From an uncultured Pelagibacteraceae bacterium (GTDB taxonomy: Bacteria; Pseudomonadota; Alphaproteobacteria; Pelagibacterales; Pelagibacteraceae), in NCBI GenBank assembly GCA_902629575.1, contig CACORJ010000001.1, positions 1 through 64,000 on the forward strand: a DNA stretch of 64,000 bases. The letters run 5' to 3'. Below are positions 31,316 through 41,293 of the stretch, one piece after another. Made by a program: the position numbers and the translations under genes. The notes under the pieces are model-generated. The model did not search any database. It saw only the letters and a list, made by a program, of their open reading frames with translations, and was not told the origin of the DNA. The stretch's first letter is position 1. Each line of letters opens with the position of its first letter.

Positions 31316-31596
31316 GTATAAAATGTTAATATATTTGAATTATTTAACAAAGAATAATTTACTTTAACGTTTTTTTAAAAATTATTGAAAATTTCTAACA
31401 TTATTAACAATAATAAACATGTTTATAAAATTATACATTCTTTGAATAAAAACTAAAATACCCAAATAAGTGAGTAAAAATTATCATTTTTAGATTAAAT
31501 GTTAAGTATAAATAGTTAAAAAGATGTGTGTAAAAATTAATAATCGTAATTAACAGGATATAATACTAATACATACTTATATTATATTTATTTTAT
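31316..31596. other. Candidate chromosomal replication origin (oriC/Cori-type)
   Basis: Largest intergenic gap of the window, very AT-rich, flanked by divergent ppsR(DUF299)/hemE; DnaA-box-like TTTTACACA on minus strand (31527-31535), near-boxes TTATTAACA (31401-31409) and TTATAAACA (minus, 31420-31428), CtrA-like TTAA-N7-TTAA (31364-31378). Confidence 0.7.
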
Positions 31597-32598
31597 ATGA
31601 CACCTATTAACGAAGTAATAATTAATAAAAAAACAAATTTAAATCCTATTTGGATAATGAGACAAGCAGGTAGATATTTGCCTGAATTCAGAGAAATTAG
31701 ATCTAAAAATACAGATTTTATAAAATTATGTTTAAACCCAATTTTATCTACTGAAATTACTCTACAACCATTAAAAAGATTTGATTTTGATGCAGCAATT
31801 ATTTTTTCAGACATATTAATGCTGCCATATGGTTTAAATCAAAATGTAGAATTTAAGAAAAATTATGGTCCTATTTTAGATAAACTTGATTTAGATAAAA
31901 TATCTGAGATGAAAGAAACTGACTTTATTGAAAGAATTAAACAAGTTTATGAAGCTATAAAAAATGTAAGTGATAATAATATTTTAAAAGGTAAAAACAC
32001 TATAGGGTTCGTTGGTGCTCCTTGGACTATATTGGTTTACATGATAAATCAGCAATCTCCTAAGAATCAATTAAAAAAAAATTTTTTCGATAATAAAAAT
32101 TTAATAAATAATGTTTTAACAATCATTGAAAAATTTTTAAAAATTCACATTAAAAATCAAGTTGATAATGGTGCAAATATAATCCAAATATTTGATAGTT
32201 GGGCAGGATTATTAGAAGACAAGGACTTACCATATTTTATATACAACCCAACAATAAAATTAGTAAAATTTGTTCAATCTTTAAATGTTCCTGTTATATG
32301 TTTTCCAAGGAATATAAAAGACTATAAAAAATATTGTGATTTGATTAAACCTGATGCAATTTGTATAGATTATGAAATCGATCCAGAAAAAATAGAAAAA
32401 GAGATTAACATACCTGTTCAGGGAGGCATGGATCCCAAGATATTATTAACTGATAAAGAGACACTAAAAAAAGAGGCAAAAAGATACCTAGATATATTTA
32501 AAGATCATCCTTATATTTTTAATTTAGGACATGGAGTTTTGCCAGAAACAGATCCAAGTATGATGGATTATTTGGTAAAAACGGTAAAAGATTATTAA
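31597..32598 (+). CDS. hemE: Uroporphyrinogen decarboxylase
   Basis: PIWIMRQAGRYLPEFRE, DAAIIFSDILMLPYG, GFVGAPWTI, FNLGHGVLPETDP. Confidence 0.97.
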   Translation: MTPINEVIINKKTNLNPIWIMRQAGRYLPEFREIRSKNTDFIKLCLNPILSTEITLQPLKRFDFDAAIIFSDILMLPYGLNQNVEFKKNYGPILDKLDLDKISEMKETDFIERIKQVYEAIKNVSDNNILKGKNTIGFVGAPWTILVYMINQQSPKNQLKKNFFDNKNLINNVLTIIEKFLKIHIKNQVDNGANIIQIFDSWAGLLEDKDLPYFIYNPTIKLVKFVQSLNVPVICFPRNIKDYKKYCDLIKPDAICIDYEIDPEKIEKEINIPVQGGMDPKILLTDKETLKKEAKRYLDIFKDHPYIFNLGHGVLPETDPSMMDYLVKTVKDY

Positions 32599-32599
32599 T

Positions 32600-33712
32600 A
32601 TGGATTACACACACCCAAAAAGAAAAACAAAAGTTGTGTTTGTGCAGCTAGGTTCACCTTCAGAGCCAACCACCAAAGCATTAAGAAAATATCTTCGAAA
32701 ATTTTTGGGAGATCCTAGGGTTATCGATATAAATCCCTGGCTTTGGAAAATAATACTAAACTGTTTTGTGCTGCCTTTTAGGCCACAAAAATCAGCCAAA
32801 CTTTATGCAAGAATTTGGGATGGTAAAAGTTTTCCATTAATCACTAACACTAGAGACTTTACAAAAAATGTTAGTGAGGAATTAAAAAAAATAGATCCAG
32901 AAGGATTTGTCGAGGTTAACCATGCTTTTTTATTGTCTCCTCCGTATGTTAATGAAGTTTATGATAGCTGGGAAGAGGACTTGAAAAAAGGAGTTGGTGC
33001 AACAAAACTTCTTGTAATACCAATGTTTCCACAATACTCTGAAAGCACAATAGCCTCAGGTATAGACGCGCTAGCAAAAGAATTATCTAAAAGAGTAAAA
33101 ATACCAACTTTTGAGGTAATAACCAATTTTCACAGAACACACGCTTTTATAGATAATTCAGTCAATCAGGTTGATCTAAAATTAGACGAACTAACAAAAC
33201 AAGGAAAGAAAATTGATAGTTTAATAATAACCTTTCACGGTATGCAAAAGAGAAGAGTTGTTAACAAGGGAGATGATTATTACCGTCATTGTTATGAAAC
33301 CTTCTGCCTTATTACAAAAAATCTTAAAAATATTAAACCTGAACAATGCTTGATGAGTTTCCAAAGTCGTTTTGGATCTGAGGAATGGATAACTCCTTAT
33401 ACTGAAGACGTGGTTAAAAAATTAATATCAGAGGGAAAAAAGGAAATAGCAATATATTCACCTAGCTTTGTCGCTGATTGTTTAGAGACAACAGATGAAT
33501 TGGGGCATGAGTTGGTGAATGAGGCGAAAGAATTAGGTGGCAATATATACCCAGTAGAATGTTTAAATACTAATAAAAATTGGTGTAAAGACTTCGCAAA
33601 ATATACTTTTACTCAAGCCGAGGGTTCTGCGCAGGACAAAGAGGATATAGAATATAAACTTGATAAAAAATATTATCAGGAGATGCCAAAACAAGAAATG
33701 AACAAATCATAG
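32600..33712 (+). CDS. hemH: Ferrochelatase
   Basis: VVFVQLGSPSEPTTKALRKYLRKFLGDPRVID, FPQYSESTIASGIDAL, FHGMQKR, FQSRFGSEEWITPYTE, SPSFVADCLETTDEL. Confidence 0.97.
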   Translation: MDYTHPKRKTKVVFVQLGSPSEPTTKALRKYLRKFLGDPRVIDINPWLWKIILNCFVLPFRPQKSAKLYARIWDGKSFPLITNTRDFTKNVSEELKKIDPEGFVEVNHAFLLSPPYVNEVYDSWEEDLKKGVGATKLLVIPMFPQYSESTIASGIDALAKELSKRVKIPTFEVITNFHRTHAFIDNSVNQVDLKLDELTKQGKKIDSLIITFHGMQKRRVVNKGDDYYRHCYETFCLITKNLKNIKPEQCLMSFQSRFGSEEWITPYTEDVVKKLISEGKKEIAIYSPSFVADCLETTDELGHELVNEAKELGGNIYPVECLNTNKNWCKDFAKYTFTQAEGSAQDKEDIEYKLDKKYYQEMPKQEMNKS

Positions 33713-33720
33713 CATTTACT

Positions 33721-34239
33721 ATGCACAGTACTTTAATAATTTACTCTAGTACAGATGGTCATACAGAAACTATTTGTAAGCGAATATCAAATTATTTAAA
33801 CAACATGAATGAGATTAAAATTATATCTTTGGATGATGCATTAAAGATTAATTTGTCAACTTTCAATAAGATTATCATAGGAGCCAGTATTAGATATGGA
33901 AAACATTCTAAAAAACTTTATAAATTTATCAAATTAAACAAAAGTATATTAGATCAAAGAAATAGTATTTTTTTTTCAGTAAATGTAGTCGCTAGAAAAT
34001 TAGAAAAAAATACTCCTGAAACAAATCCTTATATTAAAAAATTTCTAAAAATTTCTAATTGGAGACCAAAAAAAATTGGAGTGTTTGCTGGCAGAGTAGA
34101 TTATCCAAGTTATAGCTTCTTTGATAAATATGTAATTAAACTAATTATGTTTTTAACAAATGGTCCAACGGACACGTCTCAATCTTATGAATTTACAGAT
34201 TGGTCAAAAGTAGACCAGTTTGCAAAAGAATTGGTTTAA
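33721..34239 (+). CDS. hemG: HemG-type (flavodoxin-like) protoporphyrinogen oxidase
   Basis: LIIYSSTDGHTETICKRI, IIIGASIRYGKHSKKLYKFI, FFSVNVVARK, FAGRVDYPSYSFFDKYVIKLIM, GPTDTSQSYEFTDW. Confidence 0.9.
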   Translation: MHSTLIIYSSTDGHTETICKRISNYLNNMNEIKIISLDDALKINLSTFNKIIIGASIRYGKHSKKLYKFIKLNKSILDQRNSIFFSVNVVARKLEKNTPETNPYIKKFLKISNWRPKKIGVFAGRVDYPSYSFFDKYVIKLIMFLTNGPTDTSQSYEFTDWSKVDQFAKELV

Positions 34240-34266
34240 AATACGCTAAAAAGCCTAAAAAGACTG

Positions 34267-34292
34267 GTGTTTTTGATATGTTTTAAAAACAC
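34267..34292 (+). promoter_or_regulatory. Hairpin candidate in the rho leader
   Basis: GTGTTTTT-N10-AAAAACAC, 8-bp perfect arms in the hemG-rho gap. Confidence 0.4.
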
Positions 34293-34336
34293 AGGAACAC
34301 TCTTGTAATAGTTGTAATTGTATATATATTAGAATT

Positions 34337-34356
34337 ATTATTAAGTCCTTAATAAT
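34337..34356 (+). promoter_or_regulatory. Palindrome/hairpin immediately upstream of rho start codon
   Basis: ATTATTAAG-TC-CTTAATAAT, 9-bp arms, ends 8 nt before the rho ATG (34365). Confidence 0.5.
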
Positions 34357-34364
34357 TAAAAATC

Positions 34365-35633
34365 ATGAACATACAAGAATTAAAACTTAAATCATCTGAA
34401 CAGCTAATTACTCAAGCAGAAGAGCTTGGAATAGAAAATGCTAGCACTTTAAGAAAGCAGGAAATTCTTTTTGCTATACTAAAAAAAGTAGCTGAAAAGG
34501 AGGAAATTACAGGCGCAGGAGTGCTGCAATTATTACAAGATGGATTTGGCTTTTTAAGAGCCATGGAGTCTAACTATTTGCCTGGACCAGATGATATTTA
34601 TGTCAGCCCAAGTCAAATAAGAAAATTTGGTTTAAGAACTGGGGACACGGTAGAAGGACCCGTTAGAGCACCCAAGGAGGGAGAGAGATATTTTGCCTTA
34701 CTTCAAGTAAGTAAAATCAATTTTGAGGAACCAGATAAATCGAGACACAAAATAGCCTTTGATAACTTAACACCCCTGTATCCAGATAAGCAGCTGGTAA
34801 TGGAAGTCGAGATTGCTAAAACTGAGAAAAAACCGGACTTAACTCCAAGATTAATAGACTTAGTAAGCCCTATCGGTAAAGGACAAAGATCAATTATTAT
34901 CTCTCCACCTAAAGCAGGAAAAACTATGATTTTACAAAGTATTGCTAATTCAATAGCTAGAAACTATCCTGAATGTTATCTGATCGTTCTATTAATAGAT
35001 GAGCGTCCTGAGGAAGTTACTGATATGCAAAGAACTGTTAAAGGTGAGGTTATAAGTTCTACATTTGATGAACCGGCACAACGTCATGTAGCTGTAGCCG
35101 AGATGGTTATAGAAAAAGCAAAAAGATTAACCGAACATAAAAAGGATGTTGTAATATTGCTGGACTCAATTACTAGACTTGGGAGAGCATATAATGCTGT
35201 GATTCCAAGTTCAGGAAAAGTTTTAACTGGGGGTGTCGACGCTAATGCACTTCAGAGACCGAAAAGATTTTTTGGAGCTGCTAGGAACATAGAAGAGGGC
35301 GGATCTTTAACCATCATATCAACAGCACTTATTGATACAGGTAGTAGAATGGATGAAGTAATTTTCGAGGAATTCAAGGGAACAGGAAATAGTGAAACTG
35401 TTCTCGACAGAAAGATTGCTGATAAAAGAATTTATCCAGCAATAGACATAACTAAATCAGGCACGAGAAGAGAAGAATTGTTATTTGATAAAAATGATTT
35501 ACAAAAAATGAATGTGCTTAGAAGAATTATAGCCCCAATGGGAACAATGGATGCCATTGAATTTATTAGCTCTAAATTGAAGGATACTAAAAATAATGCA
35601 GAGTTTTTCAATTCTATGAATAAACCTGCATAA
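34365..35633 (+). CDS. rho: Transcription termination factor Rho
   Basis: [80 protein letters not shown]. Confidence 0.98.
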   Translation: MNIQELKLKSSEQLITQAEELGIENASTLRKQEILFAILKKVAEKEEITGAGVLQLLQDGFGFLRAMESNYLPGPDDIYVSPSQIRKFGLRTGDTVEGPVRAPKEGERYFALLQVSKINFEEPDKSRHKIAFDNLTPLYPDKQLVMEVEIAKTEKKPDLTPRLIDLVSPIGKGQRSIIISPPKAGKTMILQSIANSIARNYPECYLIVLLIDERPEEVTDMQRTVKGEVISSTFDEPAQRHVAVAEMVIEKAKRLTEHKKDVVILLDSITRLGRAYNAVIPSSGKVLTGGVDANALQRPKRFFGAARNIEEGGSLTIISTALIDTGSRMDEVIFEEFKGTGNSETVLDRKIADKRIYPAIDITKSGTRREELLFDKNDLQKMNVLRRIIAPMGTMDAIEFISSKLKDTKNNAEFFNSMNKPA

Positions 35634-35640
35634 TTTTTAA

Positions 35641-36477
35641 TTAAAGATAGCCTAACTCGATCATTTCTTTTTCAAAGTTTTCTTCAACTAGTCTTGTTGT
35701 TTTCTTATCTAAGATATTTTTCCAGTCATTTTCCGGACCAAGATTGAAAAACTTTTTAAGATTTCCTTTACTATCAGTAACTGCCTCAATGAATCCCTTC
35801 TCTTTTTCTTGTAATTTTAATTTATCAAAACTTGTATTTTCGATAGATTTAACAACTTCAGTTTCTGAATATTGATAATCATGTTTTTTTTTTAAAAAAT
35901 TACTAATTTTACTAAATTCATCAAAACTATTATCAACTAGATTTTCATATTTAATTAAAAGATAATCTTTTTTGATCTTTTTCCATGATTTGTAATGGTT
36001 AGACCATGAAGATATAATTGTAAGTAAATCAATTTCTGATTTTGATTTTTTGTTTCCAATGATTGTTTGTTCATTTTTCATAAAATTTAGTGATTTTTCA
36101 TAACTGTCAAAATCAAAGTGATTCTTAATTGAAGTTATGATATTTCTTGGATCTCTTACTATATAAATAACTGAGTCGGTGTTAACCTCATCTGTGAACA
36201 AATCATCGTTAGATTTCCAATTAGCACTATGGGTTTTAAAAAATTTAATCTTGTTATCTAAATTTATCCTAGATTGAGCGTGTAAACTATTTTGAATGAT
36301 TTGATTAATATTTTCAGAATTTTCATTAATGTTTTCATAATCTTTTTTTGTTGGGAAAGCTCTAATCTTAATGTCGTTGATATTTAAATCATTATCTTGA
36401 GAAAATATCAAACATGTTAAAAATGATCTTACCCAAGTGCTCCCACTTTTAGGATATGATGCTAGCCAGATAATCAT
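35641..36477 (-). CDS. Sulfotransferase domain protein
   Basis: MIIWLASYPKSGSTWVRSFL, VIYIVRDPRNIITSIKNHF; paralogue of 9812-10660. Confidence 0.92.
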   Translation of the reverse strand: MIIWLASYPKSGSTWVRSFLTCLIFSQDNDLNINDIKIRAFPTKKDYENINENSENINQIIQNSLHAQSRINLDNKIKFFKTHSANWKSNDDLFTDEVNTDSVIYIVRDPRNIITSIKNHFDFDSYEKSLNFMKNEQTIIGNKKSKSEIDLLTIISSWSNHYKSWKKIKKDYLLIKYENLVDNSFDEFSKISNFLKKKHDYQYSETEVVKSIENTSFDKLKLQEKEKGFIEAVTDSKGNLKKFFNLGPENDWKNILDKKTTRLVEENFEKEMIELGYL

Positions 36478-36534
36478 AAAATTATAATTAAAATTAACAA
36501 AAACTATTAAATATATGTATATTAAAAATTTGAT

Positions 36535-37866
36535 ATGACAATTTATGCACTTTCAACTGGGCCAGGAATTTCTGGAATCGCTATTATAAGAATTTCAGGA
36601 TCTGAGACTGAAAAAATTATTAAATTATTGACCGGCAAGAATATTCCTAAGGCTAGAGTGGCAACCCTTCGGAAAATAAACAATACCAACACTTCTGAGT
36701 TAATCGATGAGGGGATAATAATATGGTTTCCTGGGCCAGAGAGCTATACAGGAGAAGATATGGCTGAAATACATGTGCATGGTGGAAAAGCCGTTGTTTT
36801 GGCTATTCAAAACGAGATTTCAAAGATTAAAAATTGTAGGCTAGCTGAACCCGGAGAATTTACGAAACTAGCTTTCCAAAATGGAAAAATAAATTTACTC
36901 AAAGCTGAAAGCATAGCTGATTTGATTTCAGCAGAAACTGAAATTCAAAGATTACAAGCCGTAAAAATTATGAAAGGAAAGTCATCAGAAAAATTTAATG
37001 ATTTAAGAGAAAAATTATTAAAAATTTTATCATTTGTTGAGGCTAAAATAGATTTTCCTGAAGAGGATTTACCGGAAGATAATTTAAAAAAAATAAAAAA
37101 TGACTCATTAGACGTATTAAATGAGGTAAATAAAATTTTGAATGATCAAAAGGTTGGAGAAATAATTCGCGAGGGTTTTAAAATTGCAATTGTAGGACCA
37201 ACTAATGCAGGTAAATCAAGTTTATTAAATAATTTATCTAACAGAGAGGTTGCTATAGTTTCTGAGATAGCTGGTACAACAAGAGATGTTGTTGAAACCC
37301 ATCTAAATATAGATGGTTATCCTGTTATTATTTCTGACACAGCCGGTATACGAGAATCAAAAGATGAAATCGAAAAAAAAGGAATAAGATTATCTCTAAA
37401 AAAAGCTGAAAATGCTGACCTAAAATTAGTAGTAGTTGATGCTAAAAGTATTGATTTAAGCGGTTTTTTGAATGATTTGTTAAAAAATGATGCAATTCTT
37501 GTTGTTAATAAATCTGACCTAATAAAAGATAAGTTAGACCCAGAAATTCATAAACTTAATCACGTTTTAATTTCATTAAAAGACAACTCAAACATTGATG
37601 AGTTGATCAAAAAAATTAAAAACTATTTAAAAGATAAATTCATAACTGAGGAAGATATTTTAATAACTCGAGAAAGACATAGACAGCATTTGGCTCAGTG
37701 TGTAGATCATCTGAAAAACTTTTTGGATAAAAATAGTAAAAAAGATTTTGATAAAGCAGCTGAAGATCTAAGGTTAGCAACTAGACATTTAGGCATGATT
37801 GTCGGAAAAGTTGATGTAGAGGAGATATTAGGCAGCATTTTCAACGATTTTTGCATTGGGAAATAA
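36535..37866 (+). CDS. mnmE: tRNA modification GTPase MnmE
   Basis: MTIYALSTGPGISGIAIIRISG, GPTNAGKSSLLN, SEIAGTTRDVVE, C-terminal FCIGK. Confidence 0.98.
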   Translation: MTIYALSTGPGISGIAIIRISGSETEKIIKLLTGKNIPKARVATLRKINNTNTSELIDEGIIIWFPGPESYTGEDMAEIHVHGGKAVVLAIQNEISKIKNCRLAEPGEFTKLAFQNGKINLLKAESIADLISAETEIQRLQAVKIMKGKSSEKFNDLREKLLKILSFVEAKIDFPEEDLPEDNLKKIKNDSLDVLNEVNKILNDQKVGEIIREGFKIAIVGPTNAGKSSLLNNLSNREVAIVSEIAGTTRDVVETHLNIDGYPVIISDTAGIRESKDEIEKKGIRLSLKKAENADLKLVVVDAKSIDLSGFLNDLLKNDAILVVNKSDLIKDKLDPEIHKLNHVLISLKDNSNIDELIKKIKNYLKDKFITEEDILITRERHRQHLAQCVDHLKNFLDKNSKKDFDKAAEDLRLATRHLGMIVGKVDVEEILGSIFNDFCIGK

Positions 37867-37982
37867 AAGCAATTTTGCTGGATTTTTAGGGCTTTTTTTT
37901 CGATTTTCGTTGATAAATATAGCTTATTTAAGAAAAAAAACTGAAATCTTGTAAATATTTTAATCGAATATAAATTTAGATC

Positions 37983-39854
37983 ATGAAAAAAGATTTATCA
38001 TATGAAGTGGTAGTAATTGGTGGGGGACATGCAGGATGTGAGGCAGCAGCTGCATCAGCTCGACTTGGAATTAACACTGCCCTATTTACTCACAATAAAA
38101 ATACTATAGGAGAAATGTCATGTAATCCAGCTATTGGTGGTTTAGGTAAAGGTCATTTGGTAAGAGAAATTGATGCTTTAGATGGGGTTATGGGTGAGGT
38201 TGCCGATAAGTCTGGAATACAGTTTAGACTGTTAAATAGAAGCAGAGGTCCAGCAGTGAGAGGACCTAGAACTCAATCTGATAGATCATTATATCGTAAA
38301 TTTATGCAAGAAAAACTTGTAAACTATTGTAATTTAAGCATTTTTTCTGATCCTGTAATTAAGTTTGTTTTTAACAATAATGAAATAACTGGATTTTTAA
38401 CATTAAAAGGTAATAAAGTAAGTTGTAACAAGTTAATACTTACAACTGGGACATTTTTAAATGGCTTGATACATATTGGTGATGAAAGAACTCCCGCTGG
38501 AAGATTTAATGAAAAGCCAAGCACAGGTTTAAGTGAACAGTTAGAGAAATATAATTTTAAAATAGGTAGATTAAAAACTGGTACACCACCAAGGTTAGAT
38601 TCGAGAACTATTAATTTTGATAAATTGGAAAAACAATTTGCAGATGATGATCCTTATTTTTTTTCTTTCTTAACAAAAAAAAATCTAAACAAACAAGTAT
38701 CGTGTTCTATGACCTATACCAATGAAAAGGTTCATAAGATTATAGAAAAGAATTTATCTAAAAGTGCAATGTACTCTGGTGGCATTCAAGGTGTTGGTCC
38801 AAGATATTGTCCCTCAATAGAAGATAAGATAGTAAAATTTGCTGATAAGACGAGACATCAGATATTTTTAGAGCCAGAGGGCCTGAATGATAACACAATC
38901 TATCCAAATGGTATATCAACATCTCTACCTGAAGACGTGCAGCATGAAATACTCAACAATATCAGTGGTTTAGAAAATGTAAAAGTGATTAGGCCAGGAT
39001 ATGCTATAGAATATGATTATGTAGACCCTAGAGAACTCTTTTTAACATTGGAGACAAAGAAAATAAAGAATCTATACCTTGCAGGCCAAATTAATGGAAC
39101 CACAGGCTACGAAGAGGCTGCAGCCCAAGGTCTTATAGCTGGGATTAATGCTGCACTATCACTTAAAAAAATGGAGCCTTTTATCCTTGATAGATCAGAT
39201 GCATATATTGGAGTAATGATTGATGATTTAGTAACTAAGGGTGTTGCTGAGCCCTATAGAATGTTCACATCTAGAGCTGAATATAGATTAAGTCTTAGAT
39301 CAGATAATGCTGACTTAAGACTCACTCATAAAGGAATTAATATTGGTTTAATTTCAAATAATAGAAAAGAAATATTTGAGAATAAATTTCAAAAATTGAG
39401 CAAAATATCATTGCAGATGTCTAATTTGAATATTTCTCCCTCTAAAGCTGCGAAATTTGGTATTAGAATTGCTAAAGATGGTGTTTTTAGAACAGCTGAA
39501 GAAATATTAACTCAAAAAGACGTTAATATGAGTAAAATTAGAGATATTTGGCCTGAAATTCTTAATCATGGTGCTGAGATTGATGAACAAATAGAGATAA
39601 ACTCTCATTATAGAGGTTATTTGAAAAAGCAAAAAGCTGATATTCTTGCTTTTAAAAGAGATGAGAATTTATCTATTCCTGATAATATTGATTATGATCA
39701 ATTCTCAGGCCTTTCTAATGAAGTTAAAGCTAAATTCAAAGAAATAAGGCCCAAAACAATGGGTCAAGCCCTGAGAATCGATGGAATTACCCCTGCTGCT
39801 GTATATATTTTGTTGTCACATGTCAAAAGAAAGTCTATTAAGCATATAGCTTAA
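37983..39854 (+). CDS. mnmG: tRNA modification enzyme MnmG (GidA)
   Basis: [75 protein letters not shown]. Confidence 0.98.
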   Translation: MKKDLSYEVVVIGGGHAGCEAAAASARLGINTALFTHNKNTIGEMSCNPAIGGLGKGHLVREIDALDGVMGEVADKSGIQFRLLNRSRGPAVRGPRTQSDRSLYRKFMQEKLVNYCNLSIFSDPVIKFVFNNNEITGFLTLKGNKVSCNKLILTTGTFLNGLIHIGDERTPAGRFNEKPSTGLSEQLEKYNFKIGRLKTGTPPRLDSRTINFDKLEKQFADDDPYFFSFLTKKNLNKQVSCSMTYTNEKVHKIIEKNLSKSAMYSGGIQGVGPRYCPSIEDKIVKFADKTRHQIFLEPEGLNDNTIYPNGISTSLPEDVQHEILNNISGLENVKVIRPGYAIEYDYVDPRELFLTLETKKIKNLYLAGQINGTTGYEEAAAQGLIAGINAALSLKKMEPFILDRSDAYIGVMIDDLVTKGVAEPYRMFTSRAEYRLSLRSDNADLRLTHKGINIGLISNNRKEIFENKFQKLSKISLQMSNLNISPSKAAKFGIRIAKDGVFRTAEEILTQKDVNMSKIRDIWPEILNHGAEIDEQIEINSHYRGYLKKQKADILAFKRDENLSIPDNIDYDQFSGLSNEVKAKFKEIRPKTMGQALRIDGITPAAVYILLSHVKRKSIKHIA

Positions 39855-40498
39855 TGGATCAAAAAATTTTAAATTCTTACTCAAGACTCAATGATTTAAA
39901 TGTTTCACGTGAAACATTTTTAGACTTTGAAAACTACGTATCACTAATTTTGGAAAAAAATGAAAAAATAAATATAATCAGTAAAAAAACAGCCTCAAAA
40001 AAGGCAATAATTGATCGACACATTATTGATTCAGCACAAATAATTGATTTTGTTGATTTAAATAGTAATACAACCACAGATTTAGGATCAGGAGGGGGTC
40101 TACCTGGAATTATTATAGCTATTTTGCTAAAAAATATGAAAAATAATATGAATGTGCACCTTTATGAAAAAAGCTATCATAAAAGCCATTTTTTAAAAGA
40201 AGTTTCAAATAAATTGAATTTAAATACAAAAGTTTTTCAAAAAGATATTTTTAAAATTAAAAATTTAGAAACAGGAACGATAATGTCGAGAGCATTCAAA
40301 CCAATGCCAGTAATTTTAGATTTAGTATATGAAAATTTTTTAAATTTCAAAAATTTAATTTTTTTTATGGGGAAGAGTGGAAAAAAAATATTTCAAGATT
40401 CTAAAAAAAAATGGGAATTAGAATATTTTGAAAAAAAAAGTTTAACGAATGAAGATTCTTTTTTAATAAATATTAAAAAAATTAGAAAAAAAAATTAG
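39854..40498 (+). CDS. rsmG: 16S rRNA (guanine-N7) methyltransferase RsmG (GidB)
   Basis: NVSRETFLDFENYVSLILEKNEKINIISKKT, RHIIDSAQI, TTDLGSGGGLPGIIIAI. Confidence 0.95.
   Translation: MDQKILNSYSRLNDLNVSRETFLDFENYVSLILEKNEKINIISKKTASKKAIIDRHIIDSAQIIDFVDLNSNTTTDLGSGGGLPGIIIAILLKNMKNNMNVHLYEKSYHKSHFLKEVSNKLNLNTKVFQKDIFKIKNLETGTIMSRAFKPMPVILDLVYENFLNFKNLIFFMGKSGKKIFQDSKKKWELEYFEKKSLTNEDSFLINIKKIRKKN
39901..39916. promoter_or_regulatory. parS centromere-like site
   Basis: TGTTTCACGTGAAACA, perfect 16-bp parS palindrome, inside rsmG about 0.6 kb upstream of parA. Confidence 0.95.
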
Positions 40499-41293
40499 AT
40501 GCAAATAATATCAATTATTAATCAAAAGGGTGGTGTAGGAAAAACTACTACAGTAATAAATCTTGCAGCTGGATTATCGCAATTAAGTAAAAAAATTCTT
40601 GTTATAGATCTTGATCCACAGGGAAACGCAACAACTGGTCTTGGACTATCTAATATGGATAATTCTAGTAATACAATTTATGGAGTATTAAATGGAACTA
40701 AAGATGTGAATGAAGTAATTAAGAAAACGAAGTTTGAAAATTTAGATATTATAACTTCTAATGTAGATTTATCAGGATTAGAAGTTGAAACAGCAGATGA
40801 TAGTAATAGAGCCTTTATATTAAAGACTAAATTAGCCCTGTATTTGAACAATTCTGGAGGATATTACGATTATGTGCTGATTGATTGTCCACCGTCTTTG
40901 AGTTTATTAACTGTTATGGCCCTGGTATCTTCCAATTCACTTTTAGTCCCTTTACAAACAGAGTTTTTTGCTCTTGAGGGCTTAACACAACTCATGAAAA
41001 CGATTGAAAGAATAAAAGTGAGTTTAAACCGTGATCTAAAAATAAGAGGTATACTTTTAACAATGTATGACAAACGTAACAAATTATCTTCTCAAGTTGA
41101 AAAAGAAGCTAGAGATTATTTTAATGAAAAAGTTTATTCTACAGTGATACCTAGAAATGTAAGACTATCAGAAGCCCCGTCACACGGTGTGCCAGTGTTA
41201 ATTTATGATAAATCTTGCCCAGGTAGCAAATCGTACTTTAATTTTACTGATGAATTTATTAATCAAGAGTCTTCTATAGGGAGTGCTGCTTAA
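40499..41293 (+). CDS. parA: Chromosome partitioning ATPase ParA
   Basis: IISIINQKGGVGKTTTVINLAAGLS, VIDLDPQGNATTGLG, VLIDCPPSL. Confidence 0.97.
   Translation: MQIISIINQKGGVGKTTTVINLAAGLSQLSKKILVIDLDPQGNATTGLGLSNMDNSSNTIYGVLNGTKDVNEVIKKTKFENLDIITSNVDLSGLEVETADDSNRAFILKTKLALYLNNSGGYYDYVLIDCPPSLSLLTVMALVSSNSLLVPLQTEFFALEGLTQLMKTIERIKVSLNRDLKIRGILLTMYDKRNKLSSQVEKEARDYFNEKVYSTVIPRNVRLSEAPSHGVPVLIYDKSCPGSKSYFNFTDEFINQESSIGSAA

Noticed and set aside
37867-37982. mnmE-mnmG gap as an alternative E. coli-like oriC (beside gidA)
   Set aside because: Only 116 nt, no clear DnaA box; the ppsR-hemE gap fits the alphaproteobacterial origin position better.
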